The position numbers were made by a program, and so were the translations under genes. The notes below the pieces were generated by a model, which saw nothing but the letters and a program-made list of their open reading frames with translations, was not told the DNA's origin and did not search any database. From Cupriavidus lacunae (GTDB lineage Bacteria > Pseudomonadota > Gammaproteobacteria > Burkholderiales > Burkholderiaceae), in the NCBI RefSeq assembly GCF_003353055.1, contig NZ_QKWJ01000004.1, forward strand, positions 124,001-188,000: 64,000 nt of DNA, written 5' to 3'. Below, in pieces: positions 25,367 to 34,816 of this stretch. The stretch's first letter is position 1. Each line of letters begins with the position of its first letter.

Positions 25367-25538
25367 GGGTTGCCATCCGGAGGGTGACTCAGGTGCCTCG
25401 TTCGCAAGTGTTCACCACAGCACGACGGTGAACGGCCAGTCCCAGCCGGCCTGGTGGGGCGCGCCGGCAAGCGACGCAGCCCGGTACTAATCAGCGCCAG
25501 CAAGGGCCTTCGGCCCCTTCAACGTTCAGTGAGATTCC

Positions 25539-26633
25539 ATGACCATTCCTTCCCGACCCGCTGAGGGGCTGAGGCTCGAGCGCATCGAGGCGTCGTTGCA
25601 GTATCGCGATGGCGCCTTCGTGAATACCTATGCGTCGACCGCCATCGCGGCGGTCCCGGCGCCGTCCATGGTCGTAACCCTGGCGGAGCTCCTGTTGGCG
25701 GGAAAGGGCCGCCGGCCGGACCGGCCGCTTCCCATGTGGGACCCTCGTCCTGTCTGGGCACGGGCAGCTGATACTGGACTACGCGCTACGTGGCTGGGGC
25801 ACTCCACGGTGTTGCTGGAGATGGACGGTCTTCGTGTGCTGACCGACCCTGTGTGGGCGCAGAGGGCGTCGCCTTTCACCTTCGTGGGACCGAAGCGGTT
25901 TCAGCCGGTGCCGGTCGACATTGCCGCATTGCCTCCCGTGGATGTCGTGCTCATCTCACACGACCACTACGACCACTTGGACCGCGCGAGCGTATTGGCA
26001 CTCGCGGCGCAGGGCGCGAAGTTCGTGACGTCGCTTGGCGTCGGGCTGCATCTGGAGGCCTGGGGTGTGCCGCATGAGCGCATCACGGAGCTCGATTGGT
26101 GGGAGGCGACTGAGGTGGTTGACGGCCTGACCATCACGGCGGCCCCCGCACACCACTTCTCCGGCCGTGGGCTGGGAGACGGAAACTCGACGCTCTGGTC
26201 TTCATTTGCGTTGCGTAGCAACCGCTGCAGCGTCTTCTTCAGCGGAGATTCGGGCCTCTCGGACGCGTTCGCGGACATCGGGCAACGCCTCGGTCCGTTC
26301 GACCTGGTGATGATGGAGGTCGGAGCCTTCCATCCTTCGTGGGGTAGGGTGCATCTTGGCCCGGAGAACGCGCTCAAGGCCTGGGCGGCCATTGGCAGCG
26401 GCCGCCTGCTCCCCATCCACTGGGGCACGTTCGACCTGGCCACACATGCCTGGGACGAACCGGCAGAAGTGCTGCTGATGCATGTGCCGCACGGCCGTTT
26501 GGTGATGCCTTGCCTGGGGCAGCCTGTGGAGCCGGCGCGCGCAGAAGATGTGACACCCTGGTGGCGCAGCCTGGCGTGGGGCCGGCAGGACTGGTTGAGC
26601 AACATGCCGACCGTTCCGTCGCCTCTGGAGTGA
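25539..26633 (+). CDS. MBL-fold hydrolase, NAPE-PLD/UlaG-like
   Basis: 364 residues. The core starts with LRATWLGHSTVLLEMDGLRVLTDPVW; SHDHYDHLD carries the first zinc ligands, PAHHFSGRG and FFSGDSGLSD the next, and PIHWGTFDLA the last. This pattern (with SPFTFVGPKRFQPVP) is typical of the N-acyl-phosphatidylethanolamine phospholipase D-like branch of bacterial MBL proteins, which also includes UlaG-type lactonases. There is no signal peptide, but the first 60 residues are an N-terminal extension. Control by the divergent TetR gene is likely. The substrate is unknown. Confidence 0.85.
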   Translation: MTIPSRPAEGLRLERIEASLQYRDGAFVNTYASTAIAAVPAPSMVVTLAELLLAGKGRRPDRPLPMWDPRPVWARAADTGLRATWLGHSTVLLEMDGLRVLTDPVWAQRASPFTFVGPKRFQPVPVDIAALPPVDVVLISHDHYDHLDRASVLALAAQGAKFVTSLGVGLHLEAWGVPHERITELDWWEATEVVDGLTITAAPAHHFSGRGLGDGNSTLWSSFALRSNRCSVFFSGDSGLSDAFADIGQRLGPFDLVMMEVGAFHPSWGRVHLGPENALKAWAAIGSGRLLPIHWGTFDLATHAWDEPAEVLLMHVPHGRLVMPCLGQPVEPARAEDVTPWWRSLAWGRQDWLSNMPTVPSPLE

Positions 26634-26829
26634 GGGCGCCGAGGCCAAAGCCGTTCATAACCCCATTCGAAACCCGTATTGATCACTTCCCTGGTGGCAT
26701 CGGCGCGGTATCGGTTTCTGTTATGCGATCTATAGGGCGCGGGCTCTCGCCGCTGCGGCGGGCCGTTCCTATACTCGGCCCCGTATCCAACGATTCCCCA
26801 TGCGCGGGATCCCTACGGGAGAAGCATCC

Positions 26830-27348
26830 ATGTCTCAACCACTCGACCTGGCGTCGGTCAACGCCCTGGACGAAGCGGCTTTTGCCGACGCCTTCGGCAG
26901 CGTGTTCGAACACTTTCCGCAGGCCGCCGAAGGCGCGTGGGCGCAGCGGCCGTTCGCATCGGCAACGGCGCTGCACGGCGCCATGATGGACGTGGTGCGC
27001 AAGCTTGACGAGCCGCGCCAGCGCGATTTCCTGAATCTGCACCCGCAGCTCTCGGCACGCAATATCCGCGCGGGCACGATGACGGCCGACTCCAATGCCG
27101 AGCAGAAGAGCGCCGGCCTGGATGCGATGTCGGCGCAGCAGGAGGCCGCGCTGGACCAGCTCAACTCGGACTACCAGGCGCGCCATGGCTTCCCGTTCAT
27201 CATCTGCGTGCGTCACTACACCCGCGAAGGCATCTTCGCCGCGTTCGAGCGCCGCATCGGCCGAAGCACGCAGCAGGAACTGGACGAGGCGCTGGCCCAG
27301 ATCGCGGCGATCACGCGGGGACGGCTGGCGGCACGCCTGGCCGGTTGA
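26830..27348 (+). CDS. uraD: OHCU decarboxylase
   Basis: 172 residues from ATG 26830. It matches 2-oxo-4-hydroxy-4-carboxy-5-ureidoimidazoline decarboxylase: LDEAAFADAFGSVFEHFP, LNLHPQL with the catalytic His71, AEQKSAGLD, LNSDYQARHGFPFIICVR and ERRIGRS. It completes urate breakdown to S-allantoin by acting on the product of HIU hydrolase. It is about 4.8 kb from uraH and not in the same operon. Upstream DNA (26634-26829) holds its promoter. Confidence 0.93.
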   Translation: MSQPLDLASVNALDEAAFADAFGSVFEHFPQAAEGAWAQRPFASATALHGAMMDVVRKLDEPRQRDFLNLHPQLSARNIRAGTMTADSNAEQKSAGLDAMSAQQEAALDQLNSDYQARHGFPFIICVRHYTREGIFAAFERRIGRSTQQELDEALAQIAAITRGRLAARLAG

Positions 27349-27366
27349 CCCGCCAGCGCGGTGGCG

Positions 27367-28266
27367 CTAGCCTTCGCTGGCCTCGATCAGGAAATCGAGG
27401 AAGGTGCGCACCTTCGCGGACAGATGGCGGTTGCCCGGCCAGACCGCCGACACGGGCTGCGAAGCCGGCCGGAACCCGGCAAGCACCTCCACCAGGCGCC
27501 CGCTGCGAAGGTCCTCCTCCACCGTGAAATCCAGCAGCTGGGCCAGGCCCGCGTCGCTGAGCGCGGCCGTCAGCGTGCCGAGCGGGTGATCAAAGCGCAT
27601 GCGCGGCCGGATCCTGAGTTCTCCCGCCGTAGCGGCCAGCGACCAGGGCATCACGCGGCCGCTGTCGGGCAATACCAGGCCCAGGCATTCGTGCCCGCCC
27701 AAGTCCTCCGGGGTGGCTGGAATCCCACGCCGGCGCAGGTAGGCCGGCGAGGCCACCACCCTCAGCCCGGCCTCGTGCAGCGGTCGGCAGACCAGGCGTG
27801 AATCGGTGACCTCGCCGATGCGGATCGCCATATCGAAATCCTCAGCCACGAAATCCGCAAGCGAATTGCTGAGCGAGACCGCCACCCTGACCTGGCCGTG
27901 GTAGCGCTCGACGTAGCGGGGGATCAGCGGGATCAGGCGCTTGATGCCGTAGCTGTGCGGCACGCTGACCCGCAGCTCGCCGCGCGGCAGCTTGTGCCCG
28001 GTCAGTGAGCGTTCGATCTCCTGGATGCTCTCCAGCGCCAGGCTGCAGGTCCGGTAGTAGGCCAACCCGTCGTCAGTCAGGCGGATGGCGCGCGTGGTGC
28101 GCTCGAACAGCTTGACGCCCAGCCGGTCTTCCAGGCGCCGTACCGCCTTGCTGATGGCCGAGGGCGTGGTGCCCAGCGCGGTGGCCGCCGCGGTAAAGCC
28201 ATTGGCCCTGGCGGCGGCGCAGAACATTTCCACGGTGCTCAGGTTGCCGGCAATCGGTTCGCTCAT
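27367..28266 (-). CDS. LysR-family transcriptional regulator
   Basis: 299 residues from ATG 28266. The HTH (about 8-66; GFTAAATALGTTPSAISKAVR) and the CrgA-type domain (RGELRVSVPHSYGIKRLIPLIP, FDMAIRIGEVTDSRLVCRPLHE) are clear. It is divergent from the aromatic-acid carrier gene at 28557 with 290 bp between them and is its likely regulator. Convergent with uraD, 18 bp apart. Confidence 0.9.
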   Translation of the reverse strand: MSEPIAGNLSTVEMFCAAARANGFTAAATALGTTPSAISKAVRRLEDRLGVKLFERTTRAIRLTDDGLAYYRTCSLALESIQEIERSLTGHKLPRGELRVSVPHSYGIKRLIPLIPRYVERYHGQVRVAVSLSNSLADFVAEDFDMAIRIGEVTDSRLVCRPLHEAGLRVVASPAYLRRRGIPATPEDLGGHECLGLVLPDSGRVMPWSLAATAGELRIRPRMRFDHPLGTLTAALSDAGLAQLLDFTVEEDLRSGRLVEVLAGFRPASQPVSAVWPGNRHLSAKVRTFLDFLIEASEG

Positions 28267-28556
28267 GCTGCTCGGGGTTTGGCGGGGGAGCGGGTCGCAC
28301 CTTGCTTCCCGGCGCTCGGTCCCAGGCGGCATTGTGCGCGGGTGTCCGGCCTCCGTCCAGACGATTTGTGCCGCAGCGGCATAAATGAATTTCCGCCCGC
28401 CGCCTTCATCCCGGCGGCCGCCAGTCCTAGAGTTGCGCTCACGACGGACGCAACCAAGGAGTCAGGACCGGGCAACAGCAGGCACAAGCCGGTGCAATGA
28501 CTCCCGGCCACTCAGGTGCGTCAATCGCCCCCCCGGAACAGACAGGAGACTTCACC

Positions 28557-29936
28557 ATGGACAAGCCGCATGCGTATAGTTGCGAGCCCCAGACCCCCAT
28601 TGATATCGCGGCGGTCATCGACGCCAGCCCCGTCAGCCGTTTCCAGGCCTGGGTGCTGGCGCTGGTCGGGCTGACCGTCGTGGTGGATGGTTTCGACGTG
28701 CAGGCCATGGGCTTTGTCGCGCCGGCCATCATCCAGGAATGGGGCATCGACAAGGTCGCGCTTGGGCCCGTGTTCGGCGCCGGCCTGCTGGGCATGTTGG
28801 TGGGGTCGCTGACTCTGAGCGTGGTTGCCGACAAGGTGGGGCGTCGTCCGGTGCTGATCTGGGCGACGCTGGCCTTTGCGCTGTGCATGCTGGCAACGGC
28901 GCAGGTGACGACGCTGACGCAGCTGCTGGTGCTGCGCTTTGTCACAGGCCTGGGCCTGGGGGCGATCATGCCCAACGCCATGGCCCTGGCGGGCGAATTC
29001 AGCCCCCGGCGCAAGCGGGTGACGCTGATGATGCTGGTGTCGTGTGGCTTTACGGTCGGCGCGGTGCTGGGCGGGATCTTGTCGGCTGCGCTGATCCCGC
29101 TGTGGGGATGGCGCTCCGTGTTCATTGCCGGCGGCCTTGCGCCGTTGGTGCTGGCGCTGCTGATGTTCGTGTGGATTCCGGAATCAATGCAGTTCCAGGT
29201 GCTGCGGGGCATCTGCCTGCACCGCGTCGCGGAGTCGCTGCGCCGCATCGCCCCCGCGCTGCCGGTGACGCCGGCCTCCCGCTACATCGTGCCCGAGACC
29301 GGCAAGCGCGCCGGCTCCGTGCTGGAGCTGTTCCGCGTCGGCCGGGCCCGCACCACGCTGCTGCTGTGGGGGGTCAACTTCATGAACCTGCTCAACCTGT
29401 ACTTCCTGTCGAACTGGCTGCCCACCATCGTCAAGAGTGCCGGCCTGGGGACCTCGACTGCGGTGCTGGTCGGCACCACGCTGCAGGCCGGGGGCGTGGT
29501 CGGCACGCTGGCGATGGGGCCGGTCATCGACCGCATCGGCTTCGGCAAGGTGCTGGTGCCGGCATTCCTGCTGGCCGCAGTGACGATTGCCACCATCGGC
29601 CAGCCGGGATTGCCGCTGGCGCTGCTGTTTGTCGTGGTCGCGCTGACGGGGCTTTGCATCATAGGCGGCCAGCCTGCGGTCAATGCGCTGGCGGCCACCT
29701 ACTATCCCACCACGCTGCGGTCTACCGGCGTGGGCTGGAGCCTGGGCGTGGGGCGCGTGGGCTCGATCGTCGGGCCGGTCGTGGGCGGCCAGCTGATCGG
29801 CCTGGGCTGGTCCCATGCCACACTGTTTCTGGCGGTAGCCGTGCCGGCGGCGATTTCAGCGGTGATGTTGCTGGTCATGACGGCATCGTCTATCCGGCGT
29901 GTTCAAGACCCAGCGCCAGCATCCCCACCAGGATGA
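28557..29936 (+). CDS. MFS transporter, aromatic acid:H+ symporter (AAHS) family
   Basis: 459 residues from ATG 28557. Twelve membrane segments; AAHS signatures are LVGLTVVVDGFDVQAMGFVAPAI in helix 1 (the DGxD motif), ADKVGRRPVLIWATL after helix 2 and GWRSVFIAGGLAPL. The family imports benzoate, 4-hydroxybenzoate, protocatechuate and similar acids. No ring-cleavage gene is nearby, so the substrate is open. Its last 47 bp overlap the 3' end of the convergent membrane-protein gene. Confidence 0.88.
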   Translation: MDKPHAYSCEPQTPIDIAAVIDASPVSRFQAWVLALVGLTVVVDGFDVQAMGFVAPAIIQEWGIDKVALGPVFGAGLLGMLVGSLTLSVVADKVGRRPVLIWATLAFALCMLATAQVTTLTQLLVLRFVTGLGLGAIMPNAMALAGEFSPRRKRVTLMMLVSCGFTVGAVLGGILSAALIPLWGWRSVFIAGGLAPLVLALLMFVWIPESMQFQVLRGICLHRVAESLRRIAPALPVTPASRYIVPETGKRAGSVLELFRVGRARTTLLLWGVNFMNLLNLYFLSNWLPTIVKSAGLGTSTAVLVGTTLQAGGVVGTLAMGPVIDRIGFGKVLVPAFLLAAVTIATIGQPGLPLALLFVVVALTGLCIIGGQPAVNALAATYYPTTLRSTGVGWSLGVGRVGSIVGPVVGGQLIGLGWSHATLFLAVAVPAAISAVMLLVMTASSIRRVQDPAPASPPG

Positions 29937-30576
29937 GGCTGCCCGCCCAGACCGCCTCCAGGTTGAACCAGCTGCGCGACACGAACTTCAGCCCCAGGTA
30001 GCGGTAGACCAGCCACGCCATGCCGCCGCCCACGGCGAACATGGCCAGCGTGTGGATGATGGCAACGACCAGCGCCATGCCCAGATTGGCGCTGGCGAGC
30101 GCGGCGGCCGCATAGTGTCCTGGTTCTGTCTCGACACGGCAGAGCCCGAGATAGATCGGCACCAGCATCAGTCCGGCACCATGCGCAATTGCCACCGCGA
30201 ACGACCACAGCGCGAGCCGCGATGGCGCGATGCGCACCAGTGCGCGCGGGTGGCCTCGCCTGAGCAGCAGCGCGATGCCGCAGCCGATCAGCAGCACGCT
30301 GGCGCCGATGCGGATCTGCGCCTGCCAGGCGACCAGGGCAGCCAGCATGCCGAAGGGCAGCGTCACCGCCAGTACCGCAAGCGCGTGTCCGACAGCCAGA
30401 TAGCCCAGCGCGGCAACGAGGGCGCGGCCGCTATGCGCCAGCAACCCGTTCGATACCGCCAGCGGCCACCCCATGGCCGGGTTGATGCCGTGATAGAGGC
30501 CACTGGCCAGCACTGCCGACCAGAGGCCGATCTGCTCCCAGGCGTGACCGGTCAGGCCTTGACCGAGGGATAGCAA
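29890..30576 (-). CDS. Polytopic membrane protein, partner of the SBP56 gene
   Basis: 228 residues with about six hydrophobic helices (for example ALVAALGYLAVGHALAVLAV and IRIGASVLLIGCGIALLL) and several helix histidines (LYHGINPAMG, AVGHALAV, AIAHGAGLMLV, AIIHTLAMFAVGG) that might bind metal or heme. The start overlaps the end of the selenium-binding-protein gene by 25 bp, implying coupled translation. I do not recognise a named family; the layout suggests a role in export, metal supply or electron acceptance for that enzyme. Confidence 0.75.
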   Translation of the reverse strand: MLSLGQGLTGHAWEQIGLWSAVLASGLYHGINPAMGWPLAVSNGLLAHSGRALVAALGYLAVGHALAVLAVTLPFGMLAALVAWQAQIRIGASVLLIGCGIALLLRRGHPRALVRIAPSRLALWSFAVAIAHGAGLMLVPIYLGLCRVETEPGHYAAAALASANLGMALVVAIIHTLAMFAVGGGMAWLVYRYLGLKFVSRSWFNLEAVWAGSLILVGMLALGLEHAG

Positions 30577-31958
30577 AACGAATCGGTCGAGCAGTCGCCG
30601 CCTTCCAGCCGGATCTGGTGGGCGCGGTAGCCTTGCGCAAACTCGACCCAGTAGTCATCGGCCAGCGTCAGCCCGCCGTCCGGTCCGGCATGCGCCATGA
30701 CCTGCGTGCCGGGGATGCCGTCGGGGTAGAACTGGTTGTCCCAGGTGGAGTAGAGCGAGTTGGTCCAGTAGACGCGCTTGCCGTCGCGGCTGATCTCGAC
30801 CATCTGCGGGCCGCCGGTGAAGGGTTTGCCGTTGGGATGCGGCGTGCGGCGGACGATGCCGCCGATGTGGACCGAGCCGGCCAGCTTCAGGTTGCGCGGA
30901 TCGCTTACGTCGTACTGCCGCATCTCGCCGGTGCCCCAGCAGGATACGTAGAGGAACTTGTCGTCGAGGGACAGATCGATATCGGTCACCAGCGGCGGTA
31001 CGGCGCCGAAGCCCTGCAGCAGCGGCGGCAGCAGGCTTGCGTCGGCGGGTTCGGGCGGGATGGTTGCGGTTTTCTCGGCGTGGAACTTGCCGCCTTCGCG
31101 CCACCAGGTCCAGATCGAGCCTTCCAGGTTGGTGGTGTCGACCACCACGCCGACGAAGCCGTATTCGCGGATCGGGTCATGCGCAGGTCTGACTTCCAGC
31201 GCCATCTGGTGGTTGGCACCCAGGTCGATGGTCTGCACGTTGCGCCGCGCCCGCAGGTCCCAGAAATGCAGCTTGTGCCCGTAGCGGTTGCCCAGCAGGT
31301 CCTCGGGCACCAGCCCGTTCTCGAACTGCGGGGGCAGCGCCCATTCGCTGGACACCATATAGTCGCGCGGCAGGTTCCACCAGAAGTCGTAGTGCTTCTC
31401 CTGCTCGCCGCGGTCGATCTCCCAGCGGCCCAGCACGTCGAAGGTCTCGCAGTCCATGATGAAGATGCCGGGCGTGCCGTCGGTGCCATCGGGGCCGCTG
31501 CCGCCGAGCGTGCTGACATAGATGCCTTCCGGGCCGCAATGCACGGTATGGGGCCGGGAGTAGCCGGTCTTGCGGAAGATCTCGTCCGGCTCGATGATCT
31601 TGTGGATGCGTGCCTGGGTCGGATGCGGCTTGGTGTCGATGATATACAGGCGTGAAGACCGCATGCCCGGGATGATCAGGTAGCGCCGTTCGAGGAAGGC
31701 ATGGCCGGTCAGCGGCGACAGCGACGACGAGCACGCATTCCAGCCGAAGTGATGCAACTCGTCGCCCTTGTTGGTCATCGGCACGGTATGCACGACCTGG
31801 CTGTAGGTGGGCGAGCCGGGCTTGGCGTCGATCACCGCGAGCGCGTCTGGCTGCGAGGCGTCGGGGCTGAGCAGCACCGTATAGGCAAAGGATTCCGCTG
31901 GTGCGCCGATCGCAAGTTCCGGCGAGGCGTGAAACGTCGGATCTGGCCGCATATTCAT
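30552..31958 (-). CDS. Selenium-binding protein SBP56 (methanethiol oxidase-like)
   Basis: 468 residues from ATG 31958 (GGAGGG ribosome site). The beta-propeller family signatures are SFAYTVLLSPDASQPDALAV, GDELHHFGWNACSS, YSRPHTVHCGPEGIYVSTLG, KHYDFWWNLPRDYMVSSEW, WDLRARRNVQTIDLG and PFTGGPQMVEISRDGKRVYW. Bacterial members include the copper-dependent methanethiol oxidase of Hyphomicrobium. No Sec signal is present, although periplasmic members exist. It is the first gene of a pair with the membrane protein. Whether it oxidises methanethiol here is inference. Confidence 0.9.
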   Translation of the reverse strand: MNMRPDPTFHASPELAIGAPAESFAYTVLLSPDASQPDALAVIDAKPGSPTYSQVVHTVPMTNKGDELHHFGWNACSSSLSPLTGHAFLERRYLIIPGMRSSRLYIIDTKPHPTQARIHKIIEPDEIFRKTGYSRPHTVHCGPEGIYVSTLGGSGPDGTDGTPGIFIMDCETFDVLGRWEIDRGEQEKHYDFWWNLPRDYMVSSEWALPPQFENGLVPEDLLGNRYGHKLHFWDLRARRNVQTIDLGANHQMALEVRPAHDPIREYGFVGVVVDTTNLEGSIWTWWREGGKFHAEKTATIPPEPADASLLPPLLQGFGAVPPLVTDIDLSLDDKFLYVSCWGTGEMRQYDVSDPRNLKLAGSVHIGGIVRRTPHPNGKPFTGGPQMVEISRDGKRVYWTNSLYSTWDNQFYPDGIPGTQVMAHAGPDGGLTLADDYWVEFAQGYRAHQIRLEGGDCSTDSFCYPSVKA

Positions 31959-32238
31959 GGTAAGCCCTCCTGCTTCTGCTGGACGTCGCGACATCGCCGG
32001 TGCATCACTTGGCGCCCTGATGGCCGAGTGCACCGGAAGCCTACTTAGCCTAGGTCGTTCTCAAACCTGAGTCAAAGCCGCAAGCGCTCCGGCAGGGCGG
32101 GGATTCATGCGCGCAAAAGGTCTGGTTTGCGAAATACAGATTTACGAAATGCAGTAAATCGCGCAGAAATGATGCTTCCGGTTCGCACACGCGCGATGCC
32201 GGCATGCGGGCAATGACGAGTGAAATGGAAACCAAGCA

Positions 32239-32655
32239 ATGGAAGCGGTGAAGCCTGAAGGCGAAGGTGAGGAATACTGTCTGGATAACCCGGCACTGGA
32301 AAGCATCGGTGTCAGGATCACCCAGTGGCACGACGACTATGTAGAACTTGAACTGCCGCTCGCGCCCAATATGCTCAACCGCAGCCGGGTGGTGCATGGC
32401 GGCACGATCTGCACCTTGCTCGACGCCGCCACCGGCTACTCGGGCCTTTACTCGGCGCCGGGCGAGGCCCCGCGCCATGCGGTCACGCTGTCGCTGACCT
32501 CGAACTTCCTGAGCAACGGGACCGGCAAGCTGCTGACGGCAAAAGGCATGGTCGAGCGCCGCGGGCGTTCGATCTTCTTTTCGCGCGCGGAGGTGTGGCT
32601 GGACGGGGAGCTGCTGGTGGCAACGGGCGTTGCCACGATGAAGTACCTGAAGTAG
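32239..32655 (+). CDS. PaaI-type hotdog thioesterase
   Basis: 138 residues with a single hotdog fold: VVHGGTICTLLDAATGYSGL carries the HGG motif of the PaaI/YdiI type, followed by AVTLSLTSNFLSNGTGKLLTAKG and FFSRAEVWLDGELLVATG. It hydrolyses acyl-CoA thioesters, typically arylacetyl or hydroxybenzoyl forms. It is divergent from SBP56 (280 bp) and convergent with the AraC gene (10 bp). The substrate is not visible. Confidence 0.88.
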   Translation: MEAVKPEGEGEEYCLDNPALESIGVRITQWHDDYVELELPLAPNMLNRSRVVHGGTICTLLDAATGYSGLYSAPGEAPRHAVTLSLTSNFLSNGTGKLLTAKGMVERRGRSIFFSRAEVWLDGELLVATGVATMKYLK

Positions 32656-32665
32656 GCGGTCCGTC

Positions 32666-33664
32666 TCAGGCGCCGTCCTGGCGCCAGCGCGTCGGCGACT
32701 TGCCGAACTGTGCCGCGAACCAGCGCGAGAATGCGCTGGATTCCGAAAACCCCAGCAGCGTGGCGACCTGGGTGAGCGGCCGCTGCGGGTCCTGCAGGTA
32801 GCGTTGCGCAAGCTCGCGGCGCACTTCATTGACCAGCGCCGAGAAGGTATCGCCATCCTGTTCCAGCTGGCGCTGCAGCGTGCGCGGACTGACGCCAAGG
32901 CTTTGCGCGACCTGCTCGACTGCGCCGCGGCCGCGCGGCAACAGCTGGTGCAGGCTGCGCCGGACGTCGGCCGCGATCGAAGGCTTGCCGGCCCCCGGCT
33001 GCAGGTCGAGGAATCCCCTGGCATACCCGGCCAGGCTGGCATCGGCCAGGGGATTGATGCGATCCAGGTCGCCGCTGGCGAGCACCAGCCCGTCGAATTC
33101 CGAACCGAACTCAAGGTGTTGCCCGAACAGGCGCCGGTGGATCTGCAGGTCGGCCGGCGCCGCATGGGCGAAGTGCACGCTGTGCGGCTTCCACGACACG
33201 CCCAGGATGGCGCGGATCAGGCTGTACAAGGCGGCCACGGTCAGTTCCATGGCCTGCCTGCCGGGCTGATGGCGGCCTGTCTGCAACGTCACATGCAGCA
33301 CCGCGATCTCGGGATACTCAGTCACCAGGATCGAAACGGAGTCGCTGAGCCAGTGGCGATAGCGCTCGATCTCCGCCAGCGCGTGGCGCAGCGTGGGCTG
33401 GTGTTGCAGCAGCAGGCTGACCGGGCCGAAGTCGGACAGGCGCCACGACTCCCCCACCATCAGGCCAAGCGAATGGCAGGCGGTCACCCGTGCCGATGCC
33501 TCCAGCACGTCGGCCAGGCGCGCTTCCGGGATGCGCAGGTCCGGGGTGTACAGGCAGGCCTGGTCCAGGCCTGCCTGGGCAACCATGCGCACCGGATCCA
33601 GGCCCGCACCCCGGGCAATCGCCAGGTATTTGGTCAGGGAAGCGCTGCGAACAAGGACGGTCAT
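32666..33664 (-). CDS. AraC-family transcriptional regulator (OruR/ArgR-like)
   Basis: 332 residues. The N-terminal Arabinose_bd-type domain (about 20-205; LTKYLAIARGAGLDPVRMVAQAGL) is followed by a C-terminal AraC double HTH (about 228-330; VEQVAQSLGVSPRTLQRQLEQDG, ATLLGFSESSAFSRWFAAQFG). It is divergent from the oxidoreductase-dioxygenase-BKACE operon (159-bp gap) and is its most likely activator. Confidence 0.9.
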   Translation of the reverse strand: MTVLVRSASLTKYLAIARGAGLDPVRMVAQAGLDQACLYTPDLRIPEARLADVLEASARVTACHSLGLMVGESWRLSDFGPVSLLLQHQPTLRHALAEIERYRHWLSDSVSILVTEYPEIAVLHVTLQTGRHQPGRQAMELTVAALYSLIRAILGVSWKPHSVHFAHAAPADLQIHRRLFGQHLEFGSEFDGLVLASGDLDRINPLADASLAGYARGFLDLQPGAGKPSIAADVRRSLHQLLPRGRGAVEQVAQSLGVSPRTLQRQLEQDGDTFSALVNEVRRELAQRYLQDPQRPLTQVATLLGFSESSAFSRWFAAQFGKSPTRWRQDGA

Positions 33665-33823
33665 AAGGCTGCCGCGAGAGTGGGGGGGCGTCGGTCGGGT
33701 CCGTCGTCAAATGTCAATTCCTGGCGCGGTGGGTCAAGGGCGCTGCGCCATGGCTGTCTGACAATCGTTCCCGTCGCGCCAATGATAGCGGCGCGGGCAT
33801 GACACGACAATCAGGAGACAGCC

Positions 33824-34804
33824 TTGGCAAAAGTCATTCGCATGTACGAAACCGGAGGGCCTGAAGTCCTCCGCTATGAGGACGCCGAGGTAGGCGACCC
33901 CGGCCCGGGCGAGGTGCGGATCCGCCACGTCGCCGTGGGGCTGAACTATGCCGACACTTACTTCCGCAACGGAACCTACCCGGTGCCGCTGCCCAGCGGC
34001 ATGGGCGTGGAGGCCGCCGGCGTGGTGCAGGCGGTCGGGCCCGGCGTGACCCATGTCGCGGAGGGCGATCGCGTCACATATACCGGCTTTACCAACACGC
34101 TGGGCGCCTACAGCACCGCGCGCCTGGTGCCTGCCGCACCGCTGATCCGCCTGCCCGAAGCGATCAGCTTCGAGACCGCCGCGGCGATGACCATGCGCGG
34201 CCTGACCTCTGCTTACCTGATGCGGCGCATCTACCCGTTCCAGGGTGGCGAGGCGATCCTGCTGCACGCGGCCGCCGGCGGGGTCGGGCTGATCGTGTCG
34301 CAGTGGGCCAGGCTGCTTGGCCTGACGGTGATCGGGACGGTCTCGACCGAGGCCAAGGCAGAGCTGGCGCGTGCCCATGGCTGCGACCACATCATCAACT
34401 ACAGCCATGAGGACGTGGCAAAGCGGGTGCGCGAGCTGACCGATGGCGCGGGCGTGTCCGTGGTCTTCGACAGCGTGGGCAAGAACACCTTCATGGCCTC
34501 GCTGGATTCGCTGAAGCGGCGCGGGCTGATGGTCTGCGTCGGCACGGCCTCCGGCACCATCCCGCCGTTTGATCCGCAGCTGCTGGCGAGGAAGGGCTCG
34601 GTCTACCTGACCCGTCCGGCCCTGGCCGACTACATTGCGGACCCCGCCGAGAAGGCCGAACTGGCCGCCGAGGTGTTCGGCCACGTTGCCGCGGGCCGCA
34701 TCCGCATCGAAATCAACCAGCGCTATGCGCTGCAAGATGCCGTCCAGGCCCACCGGGACCTGGAGTCACGCAAGACCACCGGGTCTTCGATCTTCGTGCT
34801 GTAA
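33824..34804 (+). CDS. NADPH:quinone oxidoreductase (zeta-crystallin/QOR type)
   Basis: 326 residues from TTG 33824 with AGGAGAC upstream. It is a zinc-free medium-chain dehydrogenase: IRMYETGGPEVLRYED, GLNYADTYFRNGTYPVPLPSGMG, the Rossmann AAAGGVGLIVSQWARLLG and VYLTRPALADYIADP. QOR-type enzymes reduce quinones or enones with NADPH. First gene of a four-gene operon; the next start is 12 bp away. In this context it may reduce an enone formed in the pathway and not a quinone; that is a guess. Confidence 0.88.
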   Translation: MAKVIRMYETGGPEVLRYEDAEVGDPGPGEVRIRHVAVGLNYADTYFRNGTYPVPLPSGMGVEAAGVVQAVGPGVTHVAEGDRVTYTGFTNTLGAYSTARLVPAAPLIRLPEAISFETAAAMTMRGLTSAYLMRRIYPFQGGEAILLHAAAGGVGLIVSQWARLLGLTVIGTVSTEAKAELARAHGCDHIINYSHEDVAKRVRELTDGAGVSVVFDSVGKNTFMASLDSLKRRGLMVCVGTASGTIPPFDPQLLARKGSVYLTRPALADYIADPAEKAELAAEVFGHVAAGRIRIEINQRYALQDAVQAHRDLESRKTTGSSIFVL

Positions 34805-34816
34805 AGGAGCTTCACC

